Origin: Uliginosibacterium paludis
GTDB lineage: Bacteria > Pseudomonadota > Gammaproteobacteria > Burkholderiales > Rhodocyclaceae
Length of the DNA: 64,000 nt
Assembly (NCBI RefSeq): GCF_039631355.1
Contig: NZ_JBDIVF010000003.1
Coordinates: 1 to 64,000, forward strand
Direction of reading: 5' to 3'
Made by a program: the position numbers and the translations under genes. The notes beneath the pieces were generated by a model that worked only from the letters and a program-made list of their open reading frames with translations, was not told the origin of the DNA and ran no database searches. Positions 25,615 to 34,314 of the stretch are shown here, one piece after another (position 1 is the first letter of the stretch; every line of letters starts with the position of its first letter).

Positions 25615-27225
25615 ATGACTCTCAGAATCGCTGTCGCCCAGATCAACTGCACCGTGGGTGACCTTGCCGGCAATGCGGCACTGATCCGCGAGGCCGCTGC
25701 CGCTGCGCGCGGGCAGGGGGCTTCGCTGCTCCTCACCCCCGAGCTTTCGCTGTGTGGCTACCCGCCCGAAGACCTGTTGCTGCGGCCGGATTTCCACGCG
25801 GCTTGCGAACAGGAACTGGATGCGCTGGCGGAGGCCAGTTGCGGCATCGATATCTTGGTCGGCCATCCGCTGCTCGAAAGCGGTGAAGCCTTCAACGCGG
25901 CCACCTTGCTGCGCGATGGCAAGCGACTGGCGACCTATCGCAAGATGAGTCTGCCCAACTACGAAGTCTTTGACGAAGTGCGCTACTTCACGCCGGGTGA
26001 GGGTGCCTGCGTGGTGGACGTCTCCGGCGTGAAGGTCGGCATCAACATCTGCGAGGACGTCTGGGAGGCCGGCGCGGCCGAGGCTGCCCGTGCTGCCGGG
26101 GCGGAAGTGCTGCTGGTGCTCAATGCTTCGCCTTTCCACATGGACAAGCAGAGCCGGCGCATCGAAGTGATGCGTGCGCGGGTACAGAGTGCCGGCATCG
26201 CCGCGCTGTATTGCAACATGGTCGGCGGGCAGGACGAACTGGTGTTCGACGGCGCTTCCTTTGCGCTGGATGCGGATGGTGGCCTGAGTTATCAGGCGCC
26301 GGCCTTCGAGTCGCGCCTTGATCTGGTCGGCTATGAAAATGGCCGTTTCACCAGCACGGTGAACGTGCCGCGCGCGAGCATCGAGGCCGAGGTCTATGAA
26401 GCGCTCAAGACCGGTGTGCGCGACTATGTGGGCAAGAACCGTTTTCCGGGCGTGATCATCGGTCTGTCCGGCGGCGTGGATTCGGCGCTGACGCTGGCGA
26501 TTGCCGCCGATGCGCTGGGGGCGGACAAGGTGCGCGCGGTGATGATGCCCTCTCCCTACACCGCCCAGATGAGTCTGGACGATTCCCGCGAGATGATCCG
26601 CCTGCTGGGCGTGCGCTATGACGAGCTTGCGATCGAACCGGCGATGAAGACCTTCGAGGCCATGCTGACACCGCTCTTCGAGGGCAAGGGTGCGGATACC
26701 ACCGAAGAAAACCTGCAGGCGCGCATCCGCGGCATGAGCCTGATGGCGCTCTCCAACAAGTTCGGCAGCATCGTGCTGACCACCGGCAACAAGAGCGAGA
26801 TGGCGGTGGGCTACGCCACGCTGTATGGCGACATGGCCGGCGGTTTTGCGGTGATCAAGGACATCCTGAAAACCTTCGTCTATCGCCTCTGCGCGTATCG
26901 CAACAGCCTCGGCCGGGTGATACCGGAGAACATCCTGACCCGCGCGCCTTCGGCCGAACTGAAGCCCGATCAGAAAGACCAGGATTCGCTGCCTCCCTAT
27001 GAGGTGCTGGACGCGATCATCGAGGCCTACATGGAGCGCAACGAGTCGCCCGCTGCCATCGTTGCTGCAGGTTATCCCGAGCAGGATGTGCGTCGCGTGA
27101 TCGGCATGCTGCGCCGTAACGAATACAAGCGGCGTCAGTCGCCGGTCGGCATCCGGGTCACGCAGCGGGGTTTCGGTCGCGACTGGCGCAACCCGATCAC
27201 CAACCGCTACACCGACCGTTTCTGA
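25615..27225 (+). CDS. nadE: Glutamine-dependent NAD+ synthetase
   Basis: A 536-residue two-domain enzyme. The N-terminal nitrilase-like glutaminase (about residues 1-260) has the E43/K110/C146 triad in TPELSLCGYPP, TYRKMSLPNY and GINICEDVW. The C-terminal ATP-pyrophosphatase (about 265-536) has the P-loop GLSGGVDSALTLAIAADALG and TTGNKSEMAVGYATLYGDMAGG. It amidates nicotinic acid adenine dinucleotide to NAD+ using glutamine. Start at the second ATG (25615), where the conserved MTLRIAVAQINC begins; five codons upstream in frame look non-native. Confidence 0.96.
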   Translation: MTLRIAVAQINCTVGDLAGNAALIREAAAAARGQGASLLLTPELSLCGYPPEDLLLRPDFHAACEQELDALAEASCGIDILVGHPLLESGEAFNAATLLRDGKRLATYRKMSLPNYEVFDEVRYFTPGEGACVVDVSGVKVGINICEDVWEAGAAEAARAAGAEVLLVLNASPFHMDKQSRRIEVMRARVQSAGIAALYCNMVGGQDELVFDGASFALDADGGLSYQAPAFESRLDLVGYENGRFTSTVNVPRASIEAEVYEALKTGVRDYVGKNRFPGVIIGLSGGVDSALTLAIAADALGADKVRAVMMPSPYTAQMSLDDSREMIRLLGVRYDELAIEPAMKTFEAMLTPLFEGKGADTTEENLQARIRGMSLMALSNKFGSIVLTTGNKSEMAVGYATLYGDMAGGFAVIKDILKTFVYRLCAYRNSLGRVIPENILTRAPSAELKPDQKDQDSLPPYEVLDAIIEAYMERNESPAAIVAAGYPEQDVRRVIGMLRRNEYKRRQSPVGIRVTQRGFGRDWRNPITNRYTDRF

Positions 27226-27285
27226 GATTCAGTGCCCGGGTGGGAAACCCGCGCAATTGTCATGTCGGTCAGTTGGACAAAAGTC

Positions 27286-27375
27286 GCCGTTCGCCCTGAG
27301 CTTGTCGAAGGGTAAAACGGCGATTTTCGCTTGGGCCTCTGTTGTTCATGCTTCGACAAGCTCACCACGAACGGC
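27286..27375. repeat. REP-like inverted repeat pair
   Basis: Two 25-base arms in opposite orientation (27286-27310 and 27351-27375) are 22/25 identical as inverted copies; both contain the AGCTTGTCGAAG core. The core with flanking GTTCGCCCTG / CACCACGAAC is a widespread proteobacterial extragenic palindromic element. The pair sits between convergent nadE and the minus-strand holin-like gene and could fold into one long hairpin that blocks transcription from both sides. Confidence 0.8.
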
Positions 27376-27431
27376 TTGGCTGACGGGCATGACGCGCCAG
27401 CAGGCTTTCTCGCGTCGGGCGTAGCAGGCGT

Positions 27432-27782
27432 TCAGCGCCTCTTGCCGCCCAGCGCGAGGCTGACCAGCCAGGTCAGCAGGCTGTAGAGCAGCGCGCCCCA
27501 GAGCGCGGACCAGAAGTCCGTGACATGAAAGCCGCCGACGAACCGGGACGCCGCCCAGAACAGCAGGGCATTGATCACCAGGATGAAGAGGCCGAGCGTC
27601 AGCGCGGTGATCGGCAGCGTGAGCAGGATCAGCACCGGGCGGAGCAGGGCGTTGAAGAGTGCGATCAGCAGCGCGGCAAACAGCGCGCTGGTGAAACTGG
27701 TGACGCTGATGCCGCCGACAAGGCCGGGCAGGATCATCAGCGCTGCCGCATTCAGCGCCCATCTGAGTAATGTCATCATCAT
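27432..27782 (-). CDS. Small four-helix membrane protein, phage-holin-4-2 (PF04020-like) family
   Basis: A 116-residue, almost wholly hydrophobic protein with four predicted transmembrane helices. Recognisable family features are NALLRPVLILLTLPITALTLG (about residues 44-63) and the C-terminal FWSALWGALLYSLLTWLVSLAL. The name comes from mycobacteriophage holins, but chromosomal members such as this one have no proven lytic role. The start overlaps the hemH stop by four bases, so the two genes are cotranscribed. Function unknown. Confidence 0.8.
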   Translation of the reverse strand: MMMTLLRWALNAAALMILPGLVGGISVTSFTSALFAALLIALFNALLRPVLILLTLPITALTLGLFILVINALLFWAASRFVGGFHVTDFWSALWGALLYSLLTWLVSLALGGKRR

Positions 27783-28876
27783 GCCGGGGCTCCCGATCGC
27801 GCAGCGCGTCGCTGGCAGACGGCCAGTTCAGCTGCCGTGGCGGGCGGTTCGGCGAGCCAGTCCGTCATGTGGCTGGACGCGATTTTCCGCAGCGCGTGGA
27901 TGAAATCCGGGCGTTCGTTCAGGCAGTCGATATAGCCGAACTCACGTCCGCCGGCCTGGAGGAAGGCGGCCTTGCATTCCATGCCGATCTCCTCGATCGT
28001 CTCCAGACAGTCGGATACGAAACCGGGGCAGATGACATCGACCTTCTGCACGCCTTCCCTGGCCATCTTCTGCAGGCTGGGCTCGGTGTAGGGCTGAAGC
28101 CATTCGGCTCGCCCGAAGCGCGACTGGAAGGTCACCAGGTATTGCTCCTGGGTGAGCGAGAGGTACTCGGCCAGCAGGCGTGCGGTTTTCTGGCATTCGC
28201 AGAAGTACGGGTCCCCGCGATCGAGCGAAAAGCGGGGGGTGCCATGAAAGCTCATGACCAGCCTGTCGGGGATGCCGTGCTGGTGCCAGTGCTCCACCAC
28301 ACGCTCGCCCAGCGCGCGGATGTAGTCCGGATGATCGTGGAAGCTCCTCACGAAGCGCAGTTCGGGCAGGTTGCGGATCTTCAGCACCGCGCGCGCCACC
28401 GCATCGAAGCTGCTGGCACTGGTGCTGGCGGCATATTGCGGATAGAGCGGCAGCACCAGGATGCGGTCACAGCGTTTTTCCTTCAGGCGCATCAGCGCGC
28501 CTTCCACATCCGGCTGACCATAACGCATGGCGTATTCAACCTGCAGCGCGGGATGTCCGGCTTCGGTGAAATAGCCTGCCAGCAGCTTGGCCTGGCGCTC
28601 GGTGTGCAGGCGCAGCGGCGAGCCTTCCTTGCTCCAGACCTTGGCGTATTTTTCGGCGGACTTCTTCGGACGCGTTGTCAGCACGAAAAGGTTCAGGATC
28701 AGCCACCAGAGCGCCCGGGGAATCTCGACCACACGCGGGTCGGACAGGAACTGGCGCAGGTAGGGGCGTACGGCCTGGGCGGTGGGAGCGGCCGGGGTGC
28801 CCAGATTGATCAGCAGCACACCGATGCGGGCGGGCTGGCCGTGTTCGTGACGGGGTTCGGGAAGGTATCGGGGCAT
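27779..28876 (-). CDS. hemH: Ferrochelatase
   Basis: A 365-residue ferrochelatase inserting Fe2+ into protoporphyrin IX, the last step of protoheme synthesis. Motifs: IGVLLINLGTPAAPTAQAVR (about residues 17-36), LPLYPQYAASTSAS (about 146-159), MSFHGTPRFSLDRGDPY with the metal-binding His (about 209-225) and VICPGFVSDCLETIEEI with the conserved Glu cluster (about 281-297). It lies downstream of hrcA (130-base gap) and is coupled to the small membrane protein behind it. Confidence 0.96.
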   Translation of the reverse strand: MPRYLPEPRHEHGQPARIGVLLINLGTPAAPTAQAVRPYLRQFLSDPRVVEIPRALWWLILNLFVLTTRPKKSAEKYAKVWSKEGSPLRLHTERQAKLLAGYFTEAGHPALQVEYAMRYGQPDVEGALMRLKEKRCDRILVLPLYPQYAASTSASSFDAVARAVLKIRNLPELRFVRSFHDHPDYIRALGERVVEHWHQHGIPDRLVMSFHGTPRFSLDRGDPYFCECQKTARLLAEYLSLTQEQYLVTFQSRFGRAEWLQPYTEPSLQKMAREGVQKVDVICPGFVSDCLETIEEIGMECKAAFLQAGGREFGYIDCLNERPDFIHALRKIASSHMTDWLAEPPATAAELAVCQRRAARSGAPA

Positions 28877-28965
28877 GGCGTGCGAAGTCTCGGTTCCTGT
28901 GGTCGACCCTGGCCGGCGGAGAGGGTTCGGTGCGTCAGTGATTCAGCAGTGTTTTACCAGCAAGC

Positions 28966-28990
28966 CGGCCAGCGCGTGCGGCGCTGGCCG
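28966..28990 (-). terminator. 10-bp hairpin between hrcA and hemH
   Basis: CGGCCAGCGC (28966-28975) and GCGCTGGCCG (28981-28990) form a perfect 10-bp stem with a 5-base loop, 17 bases past the hrcA stop on the minus strand. No T-run follows, so it may be a weak terminator or an mRNA-processing or stability structure between the genes. Confidence 0.4.
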
Positions 28991-29006
28991 CTATGGAGGG
29001 AATAGC

Positions 29007-30035
29007 TCAGGCCTGACCCGAGAGCGCGTTCGAGAGCAGGCGGGCGGTGATGTCGACGATCGGAATCACGCGTTCATAGGCCATGCGTTGCGGGCCGATG
29101 ACCGCGATCGTGCCGACGACCTGACCGTCGACTTCGTAGGGCGCGGTGACGACGCTGCATTCGTCGAGCGGGCTGATGCCGGATTCGCCACCGATGAAAA
29201 GCTGCACGCCTTCTGCGCGATTCGAGATATCGAGCAACTGAACAAGGCCCGACTTCTGTTCGAACATGCGGAAGAGTTCGCGCAGCCGGCTCATGTTCGA
29301 GGAAATGTCGTCCACCTCCAGCAGCTTGCGCTCACCCGAAATCAGGTAGCTGCTGCCCTGATCCTCCATGGCGTCCTGGCCGGCGGAAATCGCGGCGGAC
29401 ATCAGCTCGGTCATGTTCTGCTGGAGCTGGACCAGCTCGCTGCGAAGGTGATCGACCATCTCGCCGAACGCAAGTCCGGCACAGTGGTGGTTGAGGTAAT
29501 TGGCCGCAGTGACCAGCTCGGAGGAGGAGTAGGGGCGCTGCGTGAAGAGGATGCGGTTCTGCACATCGCCGCCCATGGTCACGATGATCAGCAGCACGCG
29601 GGTGTCCGACAGGCTCACGAACTCGATCTGGCGCACCTTGGCGGCTTCGCGCCGTGGCGCCGCCACGATGCCGGCGAAGCTGGTGAGCTCGGAGAGCAGG
29701 CTGGAGGCCGCGGACAGCACCCGGCGCGGCTCGTCCGGATGGATATGGGATTCCAGCTCGCGCACCTCGGTCTGCGCCAGCGGCTTCACGGTGAGCAGCG
29801 TGTCGACGAAGAGCCGGTAGCCGCGTGCAGTGGGGATGCGCCCGGCCGAGGTATGCGGGCTGGTGATGAGCCCCATCTCTTCCAGGTCGGACATCACGTT
29901 GCGGATGGTCGCTGGCGAGAGCTCCAGCCCTGATTGCTTCGACAGCACGCGCGAGCCCACGGGCTGACCCTCGGCGATATAGCGTTCGACGAGCGTCTTG
30001 AGCAGCAGCTGGGAGCGTTGATCGAGTTGCGACAT
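29007..30035 (-). CDS. hrcA: Heat-inducible transcription repressor HrcA
   Basis: A 342-residue repressor of chaperone operons through CIRCE operators. The N-terminal winged helix shows LVERYIAEGQPVGSRVLSKQ (about residues 15-34) and LSPATIRNVMSDLEEMGLI. TSAGRIPTARGYRLFVD follows, and the C-terminal dimerisation/GAF-like domain ends near NALSGQA. The ATG at 30035 was preferred because MSQLDQRSQLLLK is the family N-terminus. No CIRCE-type repeat (TTAGCACTC/GAGTGCTAA) is visible upstream of it, so autoregulation by CIRCE is not supported here. Confidence 0.95.
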   Translation of the reverse strand: MSQLDQRSQLLLKTLVERYIAEGQPVGSRVLSKQSGLELSPATIRNVMSDLEEMGLITSPHTSAGRIPTARGYRLFVDTLLTVKPLAQTEVRELESHIHPDEPRRVLSAASSLLSELTSFAGIVAAPRREAAKVRQIEFVSLSDTRVLLIIVTMGGDVQNRILFTQRPYSSSELVTAANYLNHHCAGLAFGEMVDHLRSELVQLQQNMTELMSAAISAGQDAMEDQGSSYLISGERKLLEVDDISSNMSRLRELFRMFEQKSGLVQLLDISNRAEGVQLFIGGESGISPLDECSVVTAPYEVDGQVVGTIAVIGPQRMAYERVIPIVDITARLLSNALSGQA

Positions 30036-30148
30036 GGGCAGATTGTAAGGGCTCCGTCGCGCGCGCGGGAGAGGGTTTCCGGCGAGGGGTGTCGCACTGT
30101 TGCATGGGCGGCTCACAGGCCGGTGATGCCTGTGGTTTAATCCCGCCC

Positions 30149-31039
30149 ATGAGCGAGGAATTCCGAATTGTTGCCGTGATCGGCAAGTATCGCAGTACTG
30201 ACGTCTCCGGTTCGGTGGCTGCGATGGCGGCTTTCCTGCGCGATCGGGGTATCGAGGTCTGGATCGAAGCCGGCACGGCCCAGCTGGGTGGCAACGAGGC
30301 CGGGCATCGCGTCGCCAGCATCGAGGAGATCGGCGAGTATGCCGATCTGGTGATCGTGCTGGGGGGCGATGGCAGCATGCTGACGGCCGCGCGGGCGCTG
30401 GGCATGCACCAGCTGCCGCTGGTGGGCGTGAATCAGGGCCGGCTGGGTTTTCTGACCGACGTGTCGCATGCCGAAATGTTCGATCGGGTGGGCGAGATCC
30501 TGGACGGCCGCTACCTGCGCGAGCGTCGTTCGCTGCTCGAAGTGGAGCTCTGGCGAGAAGGCCTGCATCTGCGCACTGCCATGGCCCTCAATGACATCGT
30601 GCTTTCCCGCGGCGAGATCGGCCGCATGATCGAATTCGAGCTCTCGGTGGATGGCGAATACATCTACACGCAGCGCTCCGACGGCATGATCATTGCCACG
30701 CCGACTGGCTCCACCGCCTACGCGCTCTCCGCCAATGGCCCCATCCTGCACCCGCGCCTGGCTGGCATCGTGCTCGTGCCGCTGTGTCCGCATGCGCTGA
30801 CCTACCGGCCACTTGCCCTTGCGCAGGACAGCGTGGTCGAACTCAAGGTGCTCGGTGACCGGGCGCGCGACGCGGTGGTGCACTGTGATGGCCAGACCAT
30901 CGTCGAAGTCGGGCGCGGCGATGTGCTGCGCATCCTGCGTTCGGACCACGGCGTGACCCTGCTGCACCCGGAGGGCTACAGCTATTTCAACGTTCTGCGC
31001 GAAAAACTGCACTGGAGCGCAGTGCCCGATCTTTCCTGA
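30149..31039 (+). CDS. nadK: NAD kinase
   Basis: A 296-residue ATP-NAD kinase producing NADP+. The diagnostic VLGGDGSMLTAAR (about residues 70-82) holds the catalytic GGDG. NQGRLGFLTD (about 96-105), ATPTGSTAYALSANGP (about 184-199) and LVPLCPHALTYRPL follow. The ATG at 30149 was chosen because the conserved domain begins soon after; upstream in-frame codons look intergenic. A -10-like TTTAAT lies at 30136-30141. It is divergent from hrcA and precedes recN, a gene order common in betaproteobacteria. Confidence 0.95.
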   Translation: MSEEFRIVAVIGKYRSTDVSGSVAAMAAFLRDRGIEVWIEAGTAQLGGNEAGHRVASIEEIGEYADLVIVLGGDGSMLTAARALGMHQLPLVGVNQGRLGFLTDVSHAEMFDRVGEILDGRYLRERRSLLEVELWREGLHLRTAMALNDIVLSRGEIGRMIEFELSVDGEYIYTQRSDGMIIATPTGSTAYALSANGPILHPRLAGIVLVPLCPHALTYRPLALAQDSVVELKVLGDRARDAVVHCDGQTIVEVGRGDVLRILRSDHGVTLLHPEGYSYFNVLREKLHWSAVPDLS

Positions 31040-31063
31040 TGAACTGTATGTCTATACAGTTCA
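31040..31063. promoter_or_regulatory. LexA (SOS) box upstream of recN
   Basis: TGAACTGTAT-GTCT-ATACAGTTCA is a perfect 10-base inverted repeat containing the consensus CTGT-N8-ACAG (31044-31059). It starts directly after the nadK stop and ends 38 bases before recN, exactly where LexA would repress recN. Confidence 0.92.
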
Positions 31064-31101
31064 GGCCGCATCCTTTCCATTCCCTGACTTGAGTTGAAGC
31101 C

Positions 31102-32760
31102 ATGTTGCGTCGTCTGCTGATCCAGGATTTCGTGCTGGTCGATCGCCTTGAACTCGATTTCCGTACCGGATTCGGCGCGCTGACCGGCGAGACCGGTGCC
31201 GGCAAATCCATCCTGCTCGATGCGCTCTCTCTGCTGCTGGGCGAACGGGCCGATGGCGGCATGGTGCGCGCAGGACGCGAGCGGGCCGATCTGGCGGCCG
31301 AATTCGAGCCGGAGGCCGGCGCGCCGGTTTTTGCGTGGCTGCGTGAACAGGATTTCAACATCGAGGACGGCCTCGTCCTCCTCCGGCGTGTGGTCGATGC
31401 GGGCGGCCGCTCGCGGGCCTATATCTGCGGCATGCCGGCGACGGCGACCCAGCTGCGCGAGCTGGGCGACTTCCTCGCCGACATTCACGGCCAGCATGCG
31501 CATCAGGCCCTGTTGCGGGCGGATGCACAGCGCCTGCTGCTCGACGGCCATGCCGGCCTGCTGCCGGCAGCGCGTGAGGTGGCTGCGGCCTGGCGTGACT
31601 GGCAGGCCGCCCGTCGTGCGCGTGAGGAAGCCGAGAAGGGCATGGAAGCGCTTCAGCAGGAGCGCGAGATGCTGGCGCATCAGGTCGGCGAACTCGAGAA
31701 GCTCGCCTTCGAGCCAGCCGCCTGGGAAGAAACCAATGCCGAGCAGGGGCGACTCGCCAATGCCAGCAATCTGATCGAGGGCGCCGGTGCTGCGCTGGAT
31801 GCCATCAGCGACGGCGAAGTGCCGCTCGCTGGCGAGGTCGAGCGCATTGCCGCGCGCCTGGGCGAGTTGAGCGGGTTCGATGCCGCGCTGGGCGAGATTG
31901 CCGAGCTGGTGTCGGAAGCCGCGATTCGTTTGGATGAAGCCGGTCACGCCCTGCGCCGCTATGCTGATCGCGTGGATCTTGATCCGGCCCGACTGGCCGA
32001 GGTTGATGCGCGCATCGACGCGGTGGTGAGCACGGCGCGCAGGTATCGGGTGCCGCCCGAAGGCCTGCCCGCGCTGCTGGAAACGAGCGCTGCGCGTCTG
32101 GCGAGCCTTGCCGAGCTGGCGGATCCGGCGGCCCTGCTGGCCCGTGAGTCGGCTGCCCGCGAGGCTTTCATGAACCGGGCCGGCCAGCTCTCGGCCGCGC
32201 GCCGCGAATCGGCCGTCCGGCTGGCTGCCGGGGTCACCGAAGCGATGCAGGAGCTCGCGATGGCCGGTGGCCGTTTCGAGATCGCGCTGCAGCCCGAGCC
32301 GGAAGGTTCGGCCAACGGGCTGGAGCGCATCGAGTTCCTGGTGGCCGCCAACCCGGCCCAGCCGCTGCGACCGCTCGGCAAGGTGGCCTCGGGCGGCGAG
32401 CTCTCGCGCATCGGGCTGGCGATCCAGGTCATCACCTCCGAATCGCAGTCGGTGCCGACCCTGATTTTCGATGAGGTCGACAGCGGCATCGGCGGCCGTG
32501 TGGCAGAGATCGTCGGCCGCCGTCTGCGCGAACTGGGCCAGGGGCGCCAGGTGCTGTGCGTGACCCACTTGCCGCAGGTCGCTGCGCAGGCTGACTGGCA
32601 GTGGCGGGTGGCGAAGGACAGCAGCTCCGGCGAAACCCGCTCCGAGCTCATCGAGCTGGACGAAGCCGGTCGCATCGAGGAAATCGCCCGCATGCTGGGC
32701 GGCGTCAACATCACCGAGACGACGCGCAGCCACGCCGCCGAACTGCTCGGTCTGGCCTGA
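31102..32760 (+). CDS. recN: DNA repair protein RecN
   Basis: A 552-residue SMC-like ATPase acting early at double-strand breaks in the cytoplasm. It starts MLRRLLIQDFVLVDRLELDF; Walker A is TGETGAGKSI (about residues 31-40). The middle (about 150-400) is an Ala/Glu/Arg-rich coiled coil. The C-terminal ATPase half carries KVASGGELSRIGLAIQVI (about 430-447) and Walker B LIFDEVDSGIGG (about 454-465), then VTHLPQVAAQAD. A LexA box immediately upstream indicates SOS control. Confidence 0.97.
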   Translation: MLRRLLIQDFVLVDRLELDFRTGFGALTGETGAGKSILLDALSLLLGERADGGMVRAGRERADLAAEFEPEAGAPVFAWLREQDFNIEDGLVLLRRVVDAGGRSRAYICGMPATATQLRELGDFLADIHGQHAHQALLRADAQRLLLDGHAGLLPAAREVAAAWRDWQAARRAREEAEKGMEALQQEREMLAHQVGELEKLAFEPAAWEETNAEQGRLANASNLIEGAGAALDAISDGEVPLAGEVERIAARLGELSGFDAALGEIAELVSEAAIRLDEAGHALRRYADRVDLDPARLAEVDARIDAVVSTARRYRVPPEGLPALLETSAARLASLAELADPAALLARESAAREAFMNRAGQLSAARRESAVRLAAGVTEAMQELAMAGGRFEIALQPEPEGSANGLERIEFLVAANPAQPLRPLGKVASGGELSRIGLAIQVITSESQSVPTLIFDEVDSGIGGRVAEIVGRRLRELGQGRQVLCVTHLPQVAAQADWQWRVAKDSSSGETRSELIELDEAGRIEEIARMLGGVNITETTRSHAAELLGLA

Positions 32761-32857
32761 GCCGGAAAAAACGCCAGCGCGGCAATCCGGATCAAGTGCG
32801 AGCGGGGCGCATGGCGCCATACTCGGAGGCTGTTTCAATCCCCTGTAGCTTCCCGAC

Positions 32858-33769
32858 ATGAACACCTCCCTCGCACATCAGCAACTGATCGAACTCTGGC
32901 CCGACCAGCCTCCCGGCTCGGCTGGTCTTTCCCTCGTGCAGACCGTCGAAGAGCGCAGCCCGGACGTTTCGCAATTTCGCGACCGTGCGGTCACCGGCAT
33001 CGGCCAGCCGACGCTGACTGTCTGGAAGCCAGCGCAGCCCAATGGCACCAGCATCGTGCTGGCGCCCGGCGGCGGTTATGTGCGGGTGGTGCTCGACAAG
33101 GAAGGCATTGAAATCGCCGAATGGCTCAACACCCTGGGCGTCACCGTTTTCCTGCTGCTCTACCGCCTGCCGGGCGAAGGTCATGCGGAGCAGAGCAAGG
33201 TGCCGTTGCAGGATGCGCAGCGCGCGCTGCGCCTGGTGCGCGCCAATGCTGCAGCCTGGGGGCTCGCCGCGGACCGCGTGGGTGCGATGGGATGTTCGGC
33301 CGGCGGTCATGTGATCGGCTCGCTCGCGACCCTCTTCGAGCGTGAGGTGTATGCACCGGTGGATCTGGCGGATCGCGTGTCGGCGCGGCCGGACTTTGTT
33401 TCGCTCCTCTATCCGGTGATCACCATGGACCGCCGCTGGGCGCATCCGGGTTCGCGTCAGCGCCTGATGGGCTATGCCAGCGAGGTCGGGCACGACGCTG
33501 CACTCGAAGCCGCGTGGTCCTGCGAAAAGCAGGTGACAACCGAAGTGCCGCCCTGCTTTATCACCCACGCGGCAGACGATGCCTCGGTGCCGGTGGAGAA
33601 CGCGCTCGACTTTCATCGTGCGCTGCTCGCCTGCAAGGTCAGCGCGGCACTGCATGTCTTTGAAAGTGGTGGTCACGGCCACGGTATCCGGCTGGCAAGA
33701 GGCAAGCCGGTGGAAGCCTGGACGGGCCTGTTCGAACGCTGGCTGCGCCAGCATGGCTGGATTGCCTGA
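32858..33769 (+). CDS. Alpha/beta hydrolase (acetyl-xylan-esterase/BD-FAE-like)
   Basis: A 303-residue serine hydrolase without a signal peptide. The oxyanion region is LAPGGGYVRVV (about residues 68-78). The nucleophile elbow GAMGCSAGGHVIGS places the catalytic Ser near residue 148. The acid and base are in ITHAADDASVPVENA (about 235-249) and ESGGHGHGIRLA (about 269-280). This arrangement resembles endo-xylanase/acetyl esterase-like hydrolases that deacetylate carbohydrates. The neighbouring SGNH esterase lipoprotein suggests a shared role in removing acetyl groups from plant-derived sugars, which is inference. UPF0303 follows after 10 bases. Confidence 0.82.
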   Translation: MNTSLAHQQLIELWPDQPPGSAGLSLVQTVEERSPDVSQFRDRAVTGIGQPTLTVWKPAQPNGTSIVLAPGGGYVRVVLDKEGIEIAEWLNTLGVTVFLLLYRLPGEGHAEQSKVPLQDAQRALRLVRANAAAWGLAADRVGAMGCSAGGHVIGSLATLFEREVYAPVDLADRVSARPDFVSLLYPVITMDRRWAHPGSRQRLMGYASEVGHDAALEAAWSCEKQVTTEVPPCFITHAADDASVPVENALDFHRALLACKVSAALHVFESGGHGHGIRLARGKPVEAWTGLFERWLRQHGWIA

Positions 33770-33779
33770 GAGGAATCAC

Positions 33780-34280
33780 ATGAGTCTGGACGCTGATCTT
33801 GAGCGCATCACCCTGCAGGAAGAGCGCCTGCAGTTCGCCACATTCGACGCGGATACCGCCTGGCAGCTCGGCTGCCACCTGCGCGAGCAGGCGCTCGCGG
33901 CCGGCCATGCGATCGCGATCGAAGTCCGGCTGCATGGTTTTCCGCTGTTCTACAGCGCGCTGGGCGGCACCTCGCCAGACAACGCCGAATGGCTGCGCCG
34001 CAAGCGCAATGTGGTCGAGCGTTTCCACAAGAGCTCGTATGCCATCGGCTTGCTGATGGAAAAACGCGGCATGACGCTGAGCGAGCGCTACGGCATCCCG
34101 CTGGCAGACTTCGTGGCCGCTGGCGGCGGTTTCCCGCTGCGCGTGCGGGGCGTTGGCGTGGTCGGCTTCATCGGCGTCTCGGGCCTCGCTCAGCGCGATG
34201 ATCACGCTTTCATTGTTGCCGCGCTGGCCGATTTTCTCGGTCTGTCGCGGGCCGAGCTTGCATTGCCTGAAGCCGACTGA
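33780..34280 (+). CDS. UPF0303 / GlcG-HbpS-like heme-degrading-domain protein
   Basis: A 166-residue cytosolic protein of the UPF0303 group (related to yeast YBR137W and the DUF336 fold). Recognisable stretches are HAIAIEVRLHGFPLFYSALGG (about residues 41-61), DNAEWLRRKRNVVERFHKSSY (about 66-86) and the glycine-rich GGGFPLRVRGVGVVGFIGVSGL (about 116-137). The biochemical role is not established. It starts 10 bases after the alpha/beta hydrolase, so the two are almost certainly cotranscribed; the ATG is preceded by GAGAGGAAT. Confidence 0.82.
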   Translation: MSLDADLERITLQEERLQFATFDADTAWQLGCHLREQALAAGHAIAIEVRLHGFPLFYSALGGTSPDNAEWLRRKRNVVERFHKSSYAIGLLMEKRGMTLSERYGIPLADFVAAGGGFPLRVRGVGVVGFIGVSGLAQRDDHAFIVAALADFLGLSRAELALPEAD

Positions 34281-34314
34281 GTCCGGCACGTGTATTGAAA
34301 AAGGGGGAGTTCAA

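Noticed and set aside
27432..27782. Prophage remnant because of the holin-like name
   Set aside because: No phage genes surround it; it is coupled to hemH, and chromosomal family members are common.
30036..30148. CIRCE element upstream of hrcA
   Set aside because: The TTAGCACTC-N9-GAGTGCTAA pattern is not present in the hrcA/nadK gap.
30982..32865. Minus-strand frame of over 600 codons opposite recN
   Set aside because: Antisense shadow; recN on the plus strand has full ATPase motifs and a LexA box.
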